Counted from the first letter of the stretch, positions 28,680 to 37,455 are shown. The stretch: 42,971 bases of DNA from Methanobrevibacter arboriphilus JCM 13429 = DSM 1125 (GCF_002072215.1 NZ_JXMW01000017.1:1-42971); one strand, 5' to 3'. Program-made: numbers and translations. The notes: generated by a model from the letters alone, not told the origin.

Positions 28680-28961
28680 TTAATCTTCCCCTAATTGTTT
28701 CCAGATGTTATTGAACTCAGTATAGTTTTTTTCCATATTATCTGAAAGAATATAAACTTTTCCATATTTTTCCCCAACACTATTAACGACTTTATTTTTC
28801 TCCAATATCTTTAAATGATGAGTTACAGTCCTATAGTTAAGTTTTAATTTTTCACTTAGGTTATTAGCATTATAAGGTCTTTTATGTAATGTTTTTATTA
28901 TTTTTCCCCGATTTAAGCCACCTCTCGTACCCATTATTAACCATAGTAAAATTTTTTTCAT
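28680..28961 (-). CDS. Winged-helix transcription regulator
   Basis: A 93-residue DNA-binding protein. Residues 12-80 form an ArsR-like winged helix: GLNRGKIIKTLHKRPYNANN, the recognition region LSEKLKLNYRTVTHHLKILE, and the wing VNSVGEKYGKVYILS. ATG 28961 is used because GGTGA lies five bases before it; the GTG three codons upstream is part of that ribosome site. No metal-binding Cys pair is present, so it is not a classical ArsR metal sensor. It probably regulates its own operon, including the three-span membrane protein. Confidence 0.8.
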   Translation of the reverse strand: MKKILLWLIMGTRGGLNRGKIIKTLHKRPYNANNLSEKLKLNYRTVTHHLKILEKNKVVNSVGEKYGKVYILSDNMEKNYTEFNNIWKQLGED

Positions 28962-29523
28962 GTTTTTCACCAGATTATTTATTATGTATTGCTAAATAAG
29001 TAATAATAAATATTTTAAAATATCTTTATAATTATTAAATATATTTTTAGTAAAATAATATTTAAAAAACAGTTTTAATAATTATAAGCACATTTTTAGT
29101 AATTAAAAAGTTATTTTAGTAATTATAAGGACAATTTATAATTAAATTTAGCATTAAAACATTTTATGATAAAGATTACATTTTATAAATGTATTTATAG
29201 CTAATTAGGATTCTTAGAAGTTTTTAAAAATTATATTCTTATTTTTAACTATTATTACTGTAATGTTAATATTTTGTTTAAAGGTTAATAAATATTTCCT
29301 TATTTTGAATAATATTAAATTTGTAGATTTATTTATACACTTATTTTGTGATAGATTTGTATATAATTTGTAAAAATTTCTTGCCTAATCTATGTTCAAT
29401 TTTGAAATATTGTTATATATGTCCTTTTCCTATATATATGCTTGGCAATAATAAGTGGAATTGTTTTTTAAACTGTTTTCATTTATTATTGATCGTTGTG
29501 AAATATTTTATGGGGTGATTTTT
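28962..29523. other. AT-rich intergenic region
   Basis: No gene seen. Degenerate repeats of TTTTTAGTAATTA-like words occur at 29040-29130. TATA-like stretches near 29410-29450 could drive adhesin-like gene 3. A GGGGTGAT ribosome site (29512-29519) ends the region. Confidence 0.5.
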
Positions 29524-30333
29524 ATGAATAAAAAATTTGTTGCCAGTTTTTTATTGGTTTTGATGTTAGGCAGTATAACTACTGTTGCAGCTGATTCTGG
29601 CGTGTATAAAAATGGTAAAGTTACTTTAAATGAAAGTGGGGTAAATGAAACCTATGATACTATTTGTGTTGATGAAAATAGGATTATCTATGATAATACT
29701 AAAGTGAATACAACGAATAATATTACTATTAGAGATGGTGCTTTAGATTATTTTGTTGATAATTATCATAATACTTCTAGTGATGAGTTGCAAAATGGTA
29801 TGTGGAATATTACTCAGAATACTAGCTTGCCTTTTGTAACATATGAAGATTATTATAAAGCACAAAAAGTATTGAATAGCACTAAATTAGTGACTGTTGA
29901 AGAGATTAATGGCTCTAATTACACTGTTACCAGATGGACAAGCGAAACTTATGATTTCTTATTCCGTATGGTAGGGGATGGGTGGAATATTGGTATTCAG
30001 GATCTTTTAATATATAAAGTGGATTATATTAAGAATTTAATTGAAGAATTTGAATTAATTCCTATAGAAGATCCTGTTGATCCGGTAGGCCCTATTGATC
30101 CTGTTGATCCTGTAGATCCTATTGATCCTATTGATCCGATAGACCCAGTTGATCCTGTTGATCCTGTAGACCCTATTGATCCTGTAGATACAGTGAATAA
30201 TACTAATTCTAATGATTCAAATGATAGTCCTGCTGCAGTTAGTGCTGCTATGAAAGAGACAGGTATTCCAATAATCGCAGTATTATTAGTTTTATTAGCT
30301 AGTTTAGGCTTAGTAGTGGTTAGGAAGAAATAA
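29524..30333 (+). CDS. Adhesin-like surface protein 3 (short, Asp-Pro repeat linker)
   Basis: A 269-residue secreted, anchored protein. The signal peptide (residues 1-22) ends near VAADS. Residues 25-180 are a single compact domain without beta-helix repeats, rich in Asn and Tyr, containing ALDYFVDNYHNTSSDELQNG and TRWTSETYDFLFRMVGDGWN; this is a different head from the other adhesin-like proteins and I do not recognise the fold. A linker of about 40 residues is nearly pure PVDP/PIDP repeats. It ends in the shared anchor MKETGIP, hydrophobic span, VRKK. ATG 29524 follows GGGGTGAT; a TTG upstream lacks a ribosome site. It appears to be transcribed alone, with a hairpin terminator 15 bases past the stop. 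Confidence 0.85.
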   Translation: MNKKFVASFLLVLMLGSITTVAADSGVYKNGKVTLNESGVNETYDTICVDENRIIYDNTKVNTTNNITIRDGALDYFVDNYHNTSSDELQNGMWNITQNTSLPFVTYEDYYKAQKVLNSTKLVTVEEINGSNYTVTRWTSETYDFLFRMVGDGWNIGIQDLLIYKVDYIKNLIEEFELIPIEDPVDPVGPIDPVDPVDPIDPIDPIDPVDPVDPVDPIDPVDTVNNTNSNDSNDSPAAVSAAMKETGIPIIAVLLVLLASLGLVVVRKK

Positions 30334-30347
30334 TAGTTATTTTTTTG

Positions 30348-30368
30348 AGGATAATTATTTTTTATCCT
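30348..30368 (+). terminator. Terminator of adhesin-like gene 3
   Basis: AGGATAA (30348-30354) pairs perfectly with TTATCCT (30362-30368) around a 7-base loop, followed by a T-rich run. This is the best terminator hairpin in the window. Confidence 0.65.
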
Positions 30369-30617
30369 TTCTTTTTATATTTTTTTTAAAATATTTTTAT
30401 TATATTTTTTTGTGTTGTGATTTTTTTATTAGCTTTTTAAATGTTATTAGTTTAATAATATGTTTTTTCTTACTTTTACTTTATTTACTTTATTTATTTT
30501 TATCTATTTTTTATATGCTCTCATAGTATTTATATTAATGCCCTTATTATGCTCCTCAAAAGTCACTAAGTAATTTAATTTAATCATTTTTTATATCAAC
30601 TATGGATAAAGAAACAA

Positions 30618-30918
30618 TTAATCTTTTTCATTTGTAAAATCTTCAAAATATAGAGTTAAAATATTGTTATTTATTAGAGAGAATACAAAAATACCTTCAG
30701 AAATAGCTAAACATATTTTTTTTTAGTTCGATGGTTTTTTCTACAAAGTATTTTTGTATCACATAGGGGAGAATAGCGTCTTTATTTTTGTAATGGTGAT
30801 AAATAGAGCTAGCGGCGATTCTAGATTTTTCTTTAATTTGTTTTATAGAAACATTATCATATCTATATTCCATTGATAGTAGAAAAGTAGATTCAACAAT
30901 TTTTTCTTTTGTTTTCAT
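30618..30918 (-). pseudogene. Truncated TetR-family regulator
   Basis: Residues 1-73 are a TetR helix-turn-helix domain (TKEKIVESTFLLSMEYRYDNVSIKQIKEK, IAASSIYHHYKNKDAILPYV). The frame stops at 30697. A different frame downstream reads GIFVFSLINNNILTLYFEDF before a stop at 30618, matching the look of a TetR C-terminal end. About 90 codons of the ligand-binding domain are missing between. The result is probably a non-functional remnant, although the short DNA-binding piece might still be made. Confidence 0.7.
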
Positions 30919-31469
30919 TAAATATACCTAATAAGTGTGATAATTAGATATGTCAAACAATTAATTATATATTATACTATTAATGCATAAATTTTAAATA
31001 AAAAAATTTAGTTTGTATAAATAAAAAAAGTTTATATATATGAATAAACCAAGAGTATAATAAGTCATAATTGGAACGAATATCCGTTACAATATATTAA
31101 GATTTATTTTTTTATAAAAATTAGATCTGAATAATATGACTTCGAATAAAAAGATTGGTATATAAATAATATTAATTTATTCTCCCCCGAATAATAAATT
31201 GAATTATAAACCAATCTTTTTATTCTCAATATAATATAAATCGTAACAATACAAACAAGCAGTAATGTTTTATATGGAAATAATCATAATATTATATGTA
31301 ATTATAATAATTTAGTAATAAATACAATAATTTTAAGTAATATTGTATTAACATATTATAGATTGCATAATGTATTCTAGACTGCATTAGTTATTCTAAT
31401 ATTGTTATCAATGTATTATTTATAATAGTTTTTATTATAATTATAAAATTTAAAATGGAGGTGAAAAGA
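30919..31469. other. Intergenic region with long hairpin
   Basis: No gene seen in about 550 bases. It separates the divergent TetR remnant and adhesin-like gene 4. AACGAATATCCGTT (31077-31090) is a short imperfect dyad that could be an operator. The long hairpin at 31144-31225 is listed separately. Confidence 0.5.
31144..31225. repeat. 82-base inverted repeat / hairpin with C-rich loop
   Basis: GAATAAAAAGATTGGT (31144-31159) is the exact reverse complement of 31210-31225. Inside, AATTTATT pairs with AATAAATT around a CTCCCCCGAAT loop, so nearly the whole 82 bases can fold into one long hairpin. It lies about 245 bases upstream of adhesin-like gene 4. It could be a structured RNA, an operator or a recombination site. 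Confidence 0.7.
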
Positions 31470-32849
31470 GTGATATTTAAAAGAATACCTATATTGTTAT
31501 TAGTAATTTTAACTTTTTGTTTATGTATAGCTTCTGTTTCTGCAGCTGAAACGCAAATTGATAATTCTACAGCTGGGGGGATTAATGGAGCTATAACAAA
31601 CGATCCAAGTGATACAATAATTCTTGATCCTGGAATCTACTCTGGAAACGATAATACTAATATAGTAATTAACAAATCAGTGACAATTAGAGGAAATGGT
31701 CCATCAAATACTGTTATAATAGATGGAGGTAATATAAATAGATTATTCAATATTACAAGTACTGGAAGTTTAACATTAATCAATGTTACTTTAAAAGATG
31801 GTTTCTCAAATCCCACTATTCCTGGTGTGGCTCCTGGTGTGGCTGGAGCTATATTTAATCGAGGTATGGTTACTATGGATAATTGTATTCTAACAGGAAA
31901 TCAAGCAGCAATTGATGGAGGAGCTATACATAATACTGGTATCGCTATAATGAATAATTGTATTTCAGCCGATAACTATGCACAATCTGGTGGAGTAATT
32001 TTCAACAGTCCGAGTGGAAATTTCTTTATTTATAATTCAAATTTTTCAGATAATATAGCTGATGCTGGAGGATCAATTCATAACTATGGGAATATTACAA
32101 TTGAAAATTCAACATTTAAAAATAATATTGCAGAAGATGGTGGAGCTATCTTTTCAGCTGGTGGAGATGTGAAAATCATTGGATCTACATTTAAAAATAA
32201 CACAGCAGAAATTGGAGGAGCAATATATATCGATGATCATGGACTACATTCCAGTTTAAATATAAGCTATTCTATACTTATAGATAATAATAATCAAACT
32301 ATTTATAGTATTGGTAATTCTACGGCTGATTATAATTGGTGGGGTTCAAATAATCCAATCAATGTAACAAATTTCAATCTAAGCAATTACTATACTATGA
32401 TACTTAATACTAGTGTTTTAAATAATACTTTAGAAATTAGGGATTTATTAGATTATAATTATTATTTTGTGCTTAATGGTACAAGTAATAATGCTAATGC
32501 AGGTTTATATTTCCCATACTTTGAGGTAGATATTTATAAAAATGGTGTTTTGATTGATACTATTGATGGTAGAAATAGTCAGTCTCTAACTACTGAGTTG
32601 GATTCTAAAGTTTCAAACTTCTCAACTACATTAGACTATGAAACTCAAGAATTCATAATATTAGCCACAGAACCAATACCACCAATACCACCAATACCAC
32701 CTGTGCCTCCAGAACCAAATAATAATACAAACAACACAAGTAAAAACCCAGTTGCAAGTGCAGCTATGAAAGAAACAGGAATTCCAGTATTTGTATTGTT
32801 ATTAATACTTTTAAGTAGTTTAGGTTTAGTAGTGGTTAGGAAGAGATAA
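31470..32849 (+). CDS. Adhesin-like surface protein 4 (beta-helix repeats)
   Basis: About 459 residues. A signal peptide with core LLLVILTFCLCIASVSA precedes about 260 residues of GGAI/GGVI/GGSI repeats (GGAIHNTG, GGVIFNSP, GGSIHNYG, GGAIFSAG, GGAIYIDD), a parallel beta-helix pattern, closed by DYNWWGSN. A short IPPIPPIPPVPP spacer leads to the anchor MKETGIP, hydrophobic span, VRKR. GTG 31470 is preferred: GGAGGTGA (31457-31464) sits at proper spacing before it, while the in-frame ATG 31455 overlaps that site. The layout parallels adhesin-like protein 1 closely, so these are paralogs. The role is probably surface attachment, by family inference. Confidence 0.85.
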   Translation: MIFKRIPILLLVILTFCLCIASVSAAETQIDNSTAGGINGAITNDPSDTIILDPGIYSGNDNTNIVINKSVTIRGNGPSNTVIIDGGNINRLFNITSTGSLTLINVTLKDGFSNPTIPGVAPGVAGAIFNRGMVTMDNCILTGNQAAIDGGAIHNTGIAIMNNCISADNYAQSGGVIFNSPSGNFFIYNSNFSDNIADAGGSIHNYGNITIENSTFKNNIAEDGGAIFSAGGDVKIIGSTFKNNTAEIGGAIYIDDHGLHSSLNISYSILIDNNNQTIYSIGNSTADYNWWGSNNPINVTNFNLSNYYTMILNTSVLNNTLEIRDLLDYNYYFVLNGTSNNANAGLYFPYFEVDIYKNGVLIDTIDGRNSQSLTTELDSKVSNFSTTLDYETQEFIILATEPIPPIPPIPPVPPEPNNNTNNTSKNPVASAAMKETGIPVFVLLLILLSSLGLVVVRKR

Positions 32850-33350
32850 TAATTATTTTTTTATCCTTTTCTTTTTTATTTTAATTCTTTATTTTAAAGA
32901 TTTACTTTCACTATTAAAATCAATATTATTTTTTTATGAATTTATTTTTTCAATAGCTATTTTTTAATATTCTTCTTCCAATAACTAATTCTTATATTTT
33001 CATTACTTTAAAGTAATACTTATTTGAAAAATAGTATTTTAATTAATAGCTTCTGCATTATTATGAAGTATTCTAAAAATTAGTAATTTATTAAGTATTT
33101 AATCTTTTATAAATCTAAATATCTATATATCTATCTAAATCTATATATCTATAATATATAATATCTCTTTATTATTTTTCATGTTAAAACAAGTAAACGG
33201 GCTGGGAGGGATTTGGACTTTTGATTTTAAGATTTATATACTTAATTTTGGCTAGGTTTAGTTTTTTTGTTTTTGGTTAGGTGTATTGATTATTAGTATA
33301 ATTTACTGAAAGTACTCAGTATAATTTCATTGGAATTAAATGATTTTGAG
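32850..33350. other. AT-rich intergenic region with a 16-bp palindrome
   Basis: No gene seen. The T-rich start probably ends transcription of adhesin-like gene 4. ATTACTTTAAAGTAAT (33002-33017) is a perfect palindrome. Short ATCTATATATCT repeats lie at about 33111-33165. tRNA-like fragment A lies at 33198-33236. Confidence 0.5.
33198..33236 (-). repeat. tRNA 3'-end-like fragment A
   Basis: On the minus strand it reads AAAATCAAAAGTCCAAATCC then CTCCCAGCCCG, resembling a T arm and acceptor 3' strand ending in a G discriminator. No tRNA 5' half is present. It is a diverged member of a family of four clustered copies in the same orientation. Confidence 0.5.
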
Positions 33351-33500
33351 TTAAAAAATTATCACATATGTTATTATTAGTATTGCGATTATTGTTCCTA
33401 AAAATGATTTAAATGTGTAGTTATTTTTTAAGTATGTTTTTTCATAATAATGGGGGATGGATGTGTATAGTATAATGGGGATTAGAGTACTACATAGATG
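33351..33500 (-). pseudogene. C-terminal fragment of a membrane protein
   Basis: A 49-codon frame reads like a genuine protein end: STLIPIILYTSIPHYYEKTY, a short basic loop, then a hydrophobic FLGTIIAILIITYVIIF and stop. A stop lies just upstream and no start or ribosome site exists. It is a leftover of a larger membrane protein I cannot identify, lying between tRNA-like fragments A and B. Confidence 0.4.
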
Positions 33501-33850
33501 TTAGTATGTTTGGTGTTTGCATAAACATTATTTACTTATGTAGTTAAATAGTAATATATAAATTTTACTTTACTTTTTTTAAAGTTAATTGAAATTTTTA
33601 TTATGTAATTAATAAAAATATTTAGTAAATGTTTGAGAAAAAAGACTAATTAAAAATATTTTATAAAATGTACTCTTAAAAAGAAAATAAAGATCAACTC
33701 AAAAATCAATATTTCATGCCTTTCAATTGATTTTACAAAGTAATCAATGCTATTGGATAATTTTAATCGTTTTATTCTTTAATTAATTATTTTATAAAGT
33801 TTTATTTAAAAATAAAGCTAAAATATTATTCATTTCATGAAAATTCAAAA

Positions 33851-33877
33851 AGGACTTGGAGGGATTTGAACCCTCAA
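33851..33877 (-). repeat. tRNA 3'-end-like fragment B
   Basis: The minus strand gives a perfect T arm, GAGGG-TTCAAAT-CCCTC, followed by CAAGTCC as an acceptor 3' strand. The matching 5' strand GGACTTG is not found in reach, so this is a fragment and not a tRNA gene. Confidence 0.6.
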
Positions 33878-34040
33878 TTATTATATTAATCATGCCTATT
33901 TCTTTATTCTTTTTTTCAATTAATTATTTTAATTTATTCCTTACATTTGATTTAATTAGTTAAAAACCCACTTATTTTTTAAATAAATACTTATAATCTT
34001 TTATTTAAAAAATAATCTTAAATTATTAATTGTTAAAAAA

Positions 34041-34077
34041 CGGACTTTTAGTGATTTAAACTATAGATTCTAAGATT
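34041..34077 (-). repeat. tRNA 3'-end-like fragment C (degenerate)
   Basis: A worn copy, with TTTAAAT in the T-loop position and AAGTCCG as the acceptor end. It lies 105 bases before the methyltransferase gene; fragment D lies 12 bases after it. Confidence 0.45.
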
Positions 34078-34181
34078 ATTTTTTCATAAGACTTAAATAA
34101 TAAGCTGATTAAAGAAATACCTAATAATAAAAAGATAACCTTAATTATTTTGATATAATATAAATTTAGGAGTAAATTTAA

Positions 34182-34919
34182 ATGAATAAGTATCCAAGAA
34201 CTGAAAAATATGAATCACAATGGGTTGAAGAAAATTGGATGGGGCCTAATCCTCTACAACTCCTAGAAGAATTATGTAATAACATGAAATTAGGACCAGA
34301 TATGAAAGTTTTAGATATGGGATGTGGAAAGGGTTTAACTTCTATTTTTTTAGCTAAAGAATTTGGTGTAACAGTATTTGCCAATGATTTATGGATTGAT
34401 CCAACTGAAAATTTTGAAAGATTTAAAGAGGCAGGGGTATCTGATAGAGTGTTTCCAATTAAAGCAGAAGCTCATAGTCTTCCATATGCTGAAGGTTTTT
34501 TTGATGCAGCAATAGCTATTGATAGTTATCAGTATTTCGGTGCAGATGAGATATATTTTCCAACTACTTTTTCAAAATTAGTAAAGTCAGGAGGGCAATT
34601 TGGAATTGTTTGTCCAGGTTTAATGCAAGAATTTAAAAATGGTTATCCTGAAACCCATAAATCATTTTGGTATGAAGATATGTTTTCATTCCATAGTGCT
34701 GATTGGTGGAAAAATTTGTGGGAAAAAACAGGAATTGTTAATATTAGTTCTTGTTATAATATTCCTGATGCAAAGGAAATTTGGTATCCTTTTGCACACT
34801 GGGCAAGAGAACATTTTTCATCTCAAAAAGAAGAAATTGGATTTGATGATGTTGAATTTTTGGATGCAGATGCACAAAATCAAATAACATTAATTGCAAT
34901 GACAGCAGTAAAAAAATAG
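34182..34919 (+). CDS. SAM-dependent methyltransferase
   Basis: A 245-residue class I methyltransferase. Motif I is KVLDMGCGKGLTSIFLA (about residues 41-57), the acidic end of strand 2 is in ANDLW, and motif IV is AAIAIDSYQYFG (about 110). The C-terminal half carries Trp- and Phe-rich words (HSADWWKNLWEKTG, WYPFAHWARE) that probably shape the substrate pocket. The substrate is unknown. AGGAG precedes the ATG. The gene is bracketed in the same orientation by tRNA 3'-end-like fragments C and D, suggesting that it arrived as, or within, an integrated unit. Its sequence resembles bacterial as much as archaeal relatives, as far as I can judge by eye. Confidence 0.85.
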   Translation: MNKYPRTEKYESQWVEENWMGPNPLQLLEELCNNMKLGPDMKVLDMGCGKGLTSIFLAKEFGVTVFANDLWIDPTENFERFKEAGVSDRVFPIKAEAHSLPYAEGFFDAAIAIDSYQYFGADEIYFPTTFSKLVKSGGQFGIVCPGLMQEFKNGYPETHKSFWYEDMFSFHSADWWKNLWEKTGIVNISSCYNIPDAKEIWYPFAHWAREHFSSQKEEIGFDDVEFLDADAQNQITLIAMTAVKK

Positions 34920-34931
34920 TAAGAAAATAAA

Positions 34932-34982
34932 CGGACTTGGAGGGATTTGAACTCTCGATTTTATTAGATTGGGAATATTTAG
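34932..34982 (-). repeat. tRNA 3'-end-like fragment D
   Basis: The minus strand reads GAGAGTTCAAATCCCTCC then AAGTCCG, a T arm plus acceptor 3' strand with G discriminator. Further out it shares GAATATTTAG and AATCGA-type words with fragment E at 12765. The implied acceptor GGACTTG/CAAGTCC with G73 recalls methanogen tRNA-Arg, but this is uncertain. Confidence 0.6.
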
Positions 34983-34983
34983 T

Positions 34984-35050
34984 TTTTTTATTGGTTATAT
35001 TTATTGTTTTTAAGTTTTTTAATTTTATTTTTCAGCTGTTTTTATTTTTT
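34984..35050 (+). repeat. Copy of the adhesin-like gene 2 T-rich leader
   Basis: These bases closely match 13214-13280, including TTATTGGTT, TATTTATTGTTTTTA and AGCTGTTTTTATTT. In both places the stretch lies downstream of a tRNA-like fragment (E or D). No adhesin-like gene follows here, so this is probably a deletion derivative. Confidence 0.6.
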
Positions 35051-35146
35051 TATTTATTTCCTGATCCTTTGTTCTTTTTCTCCTTTTATTTCTTTACAAA
35101 CTAGTTTTAAATAATTTTTCAATGTTTTAAGGAATAAGATGTGTTT

Positions 35147-35737
35147 TTATGAAAGGTATTCATTTTCATATTTTAAAGAACTGTTTCTTTCATTAAATTC
35201 TTTTTTCAATATATCCATATATACTTCGTCATAAACTTTATTATTTATATGATAAGCTTTTCTTCGATGCCCAATTATTTTAAATCCAATATTTTCATAC
35301 ATAGCTATAGCTTTTTCATTGAAATCAATAGCATATAACATAACATTATTTAAATTTAAAATATTGAAAGCAAACTCAAGAAGCAAATTAGTAGATTCTT
35401 TACCATAACCTTCTGATTGGAAAGATTTATCTAATAAAAGGCCTAAAGTAGCTTTTCCATGAACAAAGTCTACATCATATAATAATCCAATTCCAATAGC
35501 TTGCTCATCTTCAGAAGTGTTTCCTTTTTTTACTATAACGAAGAAGAATTTATCATCACTATTATTATAATCTTCAATATATTTAGCTTGTTTTTCTTCA
35601 TTAAAAACAATATGGCTCCTACCAAATGTTAAATTAATCTCAGAATCATTTAACCAATCATTATATAAGCTTAAATCTTCTTTTTGACTTAAGCTTAGAA
35701 ATATTCTATCGCCATCTAATTTATTAACATAAATCAT
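35147..35737 (-). CDS. GNAT acetyltransferase, RimJ/RimL-like
   Basis: A 196-residue N-acetyltransferase of the RimJ/RimL type. The family start (GDRIFLSLSQKEDLSLYNDWLND) is followed by strand IGIGLLYDVDFVHGKATLGLLLD, the acetyl-CoA loop FQSEGYGKESTNLLLEFAF, and the end ALDFNEKAIAMYENIGF-like segment, here AIDFNEKAIAMYENIGFKII. Substrates of relatives include protein N termini and small amines. The ATG lies two bases after the end of the DUF2156 gene, with an AGGTTT ribosome site inside that gene, so the two are co-translated. Confidence 0.88.
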   Translation of the reverse strand: MIYVNKLDGDRIFLSLSQKEDLSLYNDWLNDSEINLTFGRSHIVFNEEKQAKYIEDYNNSDDKFFFVIVKKGNTSEDEQAIGIGLLYDVDFVHGKATLGLLLDKSFQSEGYGKESTNLLLEFAFNILNLNNVMLYAIDFNEKAIAMYENIGFKIIGHRRKAYHINNKVYDEVYMDILKKEFNERNSSLKYENEYLS

Positions 35738-35739
35738 GA

Positions 35740-36624
35740 TTAAACCTCTATTTTAGCGATATATTTAGATAATAATAAATCTGGACGGTAGGTTAATTTT
35801 GCCTGTCTTAAACCTTCAATTCCCAGATCTTCTTCACGGTTAATAAATTCATAGTTTGACCATTGTTTTTCGCAGAATTCTTGGTTAATACAATTATATA
35901 TTCCTTCAAAGTTAGTGTCAGCTCTTTCGCAATGGATAACGACAGTATCTTTAGTTAATTCTTCTCCAGTAGATATTCCAACAATTTTGCCATCAATTCG
36001 AATAATACATCCTTTAATATCTAATTCAAATAGATTATCAAACATTTCTTCCATAGCTATAATTTCATCTGTATCATTGTTAGAATTTTTAATAATATTT
36101 ATAGTAAATTCTTTTGCTTCAATCAAATTATTTGAATTAATCTCTTCATAAGTATAATCATAATTTTCTCTGAATTTTTTAAGCCATCTACGCTTATTAC
36201 GTAATTTAGAACCAGATAATGTAATTAGTTTGTTAGATTTATAAATATAATCAAATGAATCTCTATCTTCTATTAATGTAAAATCTTCTAAGGTTTTTTC
36301 TAAACATTTTTTCATTTCAGGAAGTAATGGTTTAATGATTAAAGTATCTCCTTCTTTTTTAAAAACTTCTTTTATTAAAGATAAAGAATCTTTAATATCA
36401 CACCCTCCATATGGAAAATGACAAAATGGTTTTTTACTATCTCTTAATTTACCTTTTATACATAAACAATCGTTAATTATTGCATATTCATATTCATAGG
36501 TCTTTCTCCACATGAAAAGATTAGAAAAATTCTTTTCAGCATTATTGAAATTAGTTTTATTAAAATAATCATCAAATATAGGTTTATCTGATAAAGATAT
36601 TGGTTTAAATTCTATGTCTTTCAT
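35740..36624 (-). CDS. DUF2156 protein (MprF C-terminal-like aminoacyl transferase fold)
   Basis: A 294-residue DUF2156 protein. It has a duplicated GNAT-like fold, as in the C-terminal domain of bacterial lysyl-phosphatidylglycerol synthase MprF. Key words include FSNLFMWRKTYEYEYAII, SGSKLRNKRRWLKKFRENY and CINQEFCEKQW..INREEDLGIEGLRQAKLTYRP. Free-standing members have no membrane part and may transfer aminoacyl groups from tRNA to an unknown acceptor. It is followed immediately by the GNAT gene and preceded by a MarR regulator gene 46 bases upstream. The set looks like a MarR-controlled operon for modifying a cell-surface or small-molecule amine, which is inference. Confidence 0.85.
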   Translation of the reverse strand: MKDIEFKPISLSDKPIFDDYFNKTNFNNAEKNFSNLFMWRKTYEYEYAIINDCLCIKGKLRDSKKPFCHFPYGGCDIKDSLSLIKEVFKKEGDTLIIKPLLPEMKKCLEKTLEDFTLIEDRDSFDYIYKSNKLITLSGSKLRNKRRWLKKFRENYDYTYEEINSNNLIEAKEFTINIIKNSNNDTDEIIAMEEMFDNLFELDIKGCIIRIDGKIVGISTGEELTKDTVVIHCERADTNFEGIYNCINQEFCEKQWSNYEFINREEDLGIEGLRQAKLTYRPDLLLSKYIAKIEV

Positions 36625-36670
36625 TTTATCATATCAACTATTATTTCTATTAATTCTAAAAATATTAATT

Positions 36671-37123
36671 CTAAAGACTTATTAATTCTAAAGAACTAAT
36701 ACAAGCTTTATTTAACATTTTAAAAAGTTCATCTTTTTCAATGTTCATCTTTTTACAAATATGATCTTCCCATTGGATTTCCTTTTCAATCATATCTTCA
36801 ACTATTTTTTTACCTTTTTCTGTTAAAAATAGCTTGTAAGAACGTCTATTATTTTCATCAATTTTTTTAATAATTAATTTTTTATCTTCTAATATTCTAA
36901 GGGATCTAGATGCTCCACATTTATCAGTTCCACAGGCTGAAGCTATATTTCCTTGAATAGAACCTTCATCATGATAAATATGTAAAATCAATCCATATTG
37001 ATTATAGCTAATATCCTTTTCTTTTAAATAAGGATTTATGAATGCTTGATGAGCTTTATTAAGGATTAAAATATAGCAATTTAAATAATAACTCATATTA
37101 TCCATATCTTTAATTTTTTGCAT
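36671..37123 (-). CDS. MarR-family regulator of the DUF2156/GNAT operon
   Basis: A 150-residue MarR-type winged-helix dimer. It shows the dimer helices (YYLNCYILILNKAHQAF), the DNA-binding helices SIQGNIASACGTDKCGASRSLRILEDKKLI, the wing KKIDENNRRSYKLFLTEKG and a C-terminal dimer helix. Two Cys residues flank the recognition helix (ACGTDKC), which could allow redox sensing, as in some MarR proteins; this is speculative. It heads the DUF2156-GNAT operon and faces a second MarR gene. Its promoter region holds three TTGnnAACA half-sites at 16-base spacing, consistent with autorepression. Confidence 0.88.
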   Translation of the reverse strand: MQKIKDMDNMSYYLNCYILILNKAHQAFINPYLKEKDISYNQYGLILHIYHDEGSIQGNIASACGTDKCGASRSLRILEDKKLIIKKIDENNRRSYKLFLTEKGKKIVEDMIEKEIQWEDHICKKMNIEKDELFKMLNKACISSLELISL

Positions 37124-37203
37124 TTTAAAACTCTGAAATTTTTATTTGTTATTTTACGAATGAAATAAAGAAAATGTAATATATGACTTTTATAATATAT
37201 AAA

Positions 37204-37252
37204 TGTTGTCGTTGACAACAATTATCATTGCCAACATTTTTCATTGATAACA
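37204..37252 (-). promoter_or_regulatory. MarR operator array (16-bp period)
   Basis: TGTTGTC-GTT-GACAACA (37204-37220) is a perfect dyad. TTGACAACA (37212), TTGCCAACA (37228) and TTGATAACA (37244) recur exactly every 16 bases. A TATA-like stretch for the leftward MarR gene lies at 37186-37203, abutting the array, so binding would block its promoter. Confidence 0.6.
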
Positions 37253-37455
37253 TTATTTTTTTTAAAGTCTATTAAAATTCTCATTAATTTAAAATTCTCA
37301 TTAATGAATTCACTAAATAAATTAATATTTAATTAAAAAAATCCTTTTTTTAAACGATTTAATGAAGGTTAAAACTAATTTTTAATATAAAATTAAGAAA
37401 ACAAACAAAATTATAATAAAAATTATTTTTGTATATCGATCAGACCTTACCAAAA

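Larger units (their letters stand above)
33501..34181. other. AT-rich spacer holding tRNA-like fragments B and C
   Basis: No supported gene. Fragments B and C are listed separately. The 60 bases before the methyltransferase hold TATA-like sequence and AGGAG at 34170-34174, its ribosome site. Confidence 0.5.

Noticed and set aside
33851-33877. Complete tRNA gene
   Set aside because: Only T arm and acceptor 3' strand are present; no D arm, anticodon arm or 5' acceptor strand within reach.
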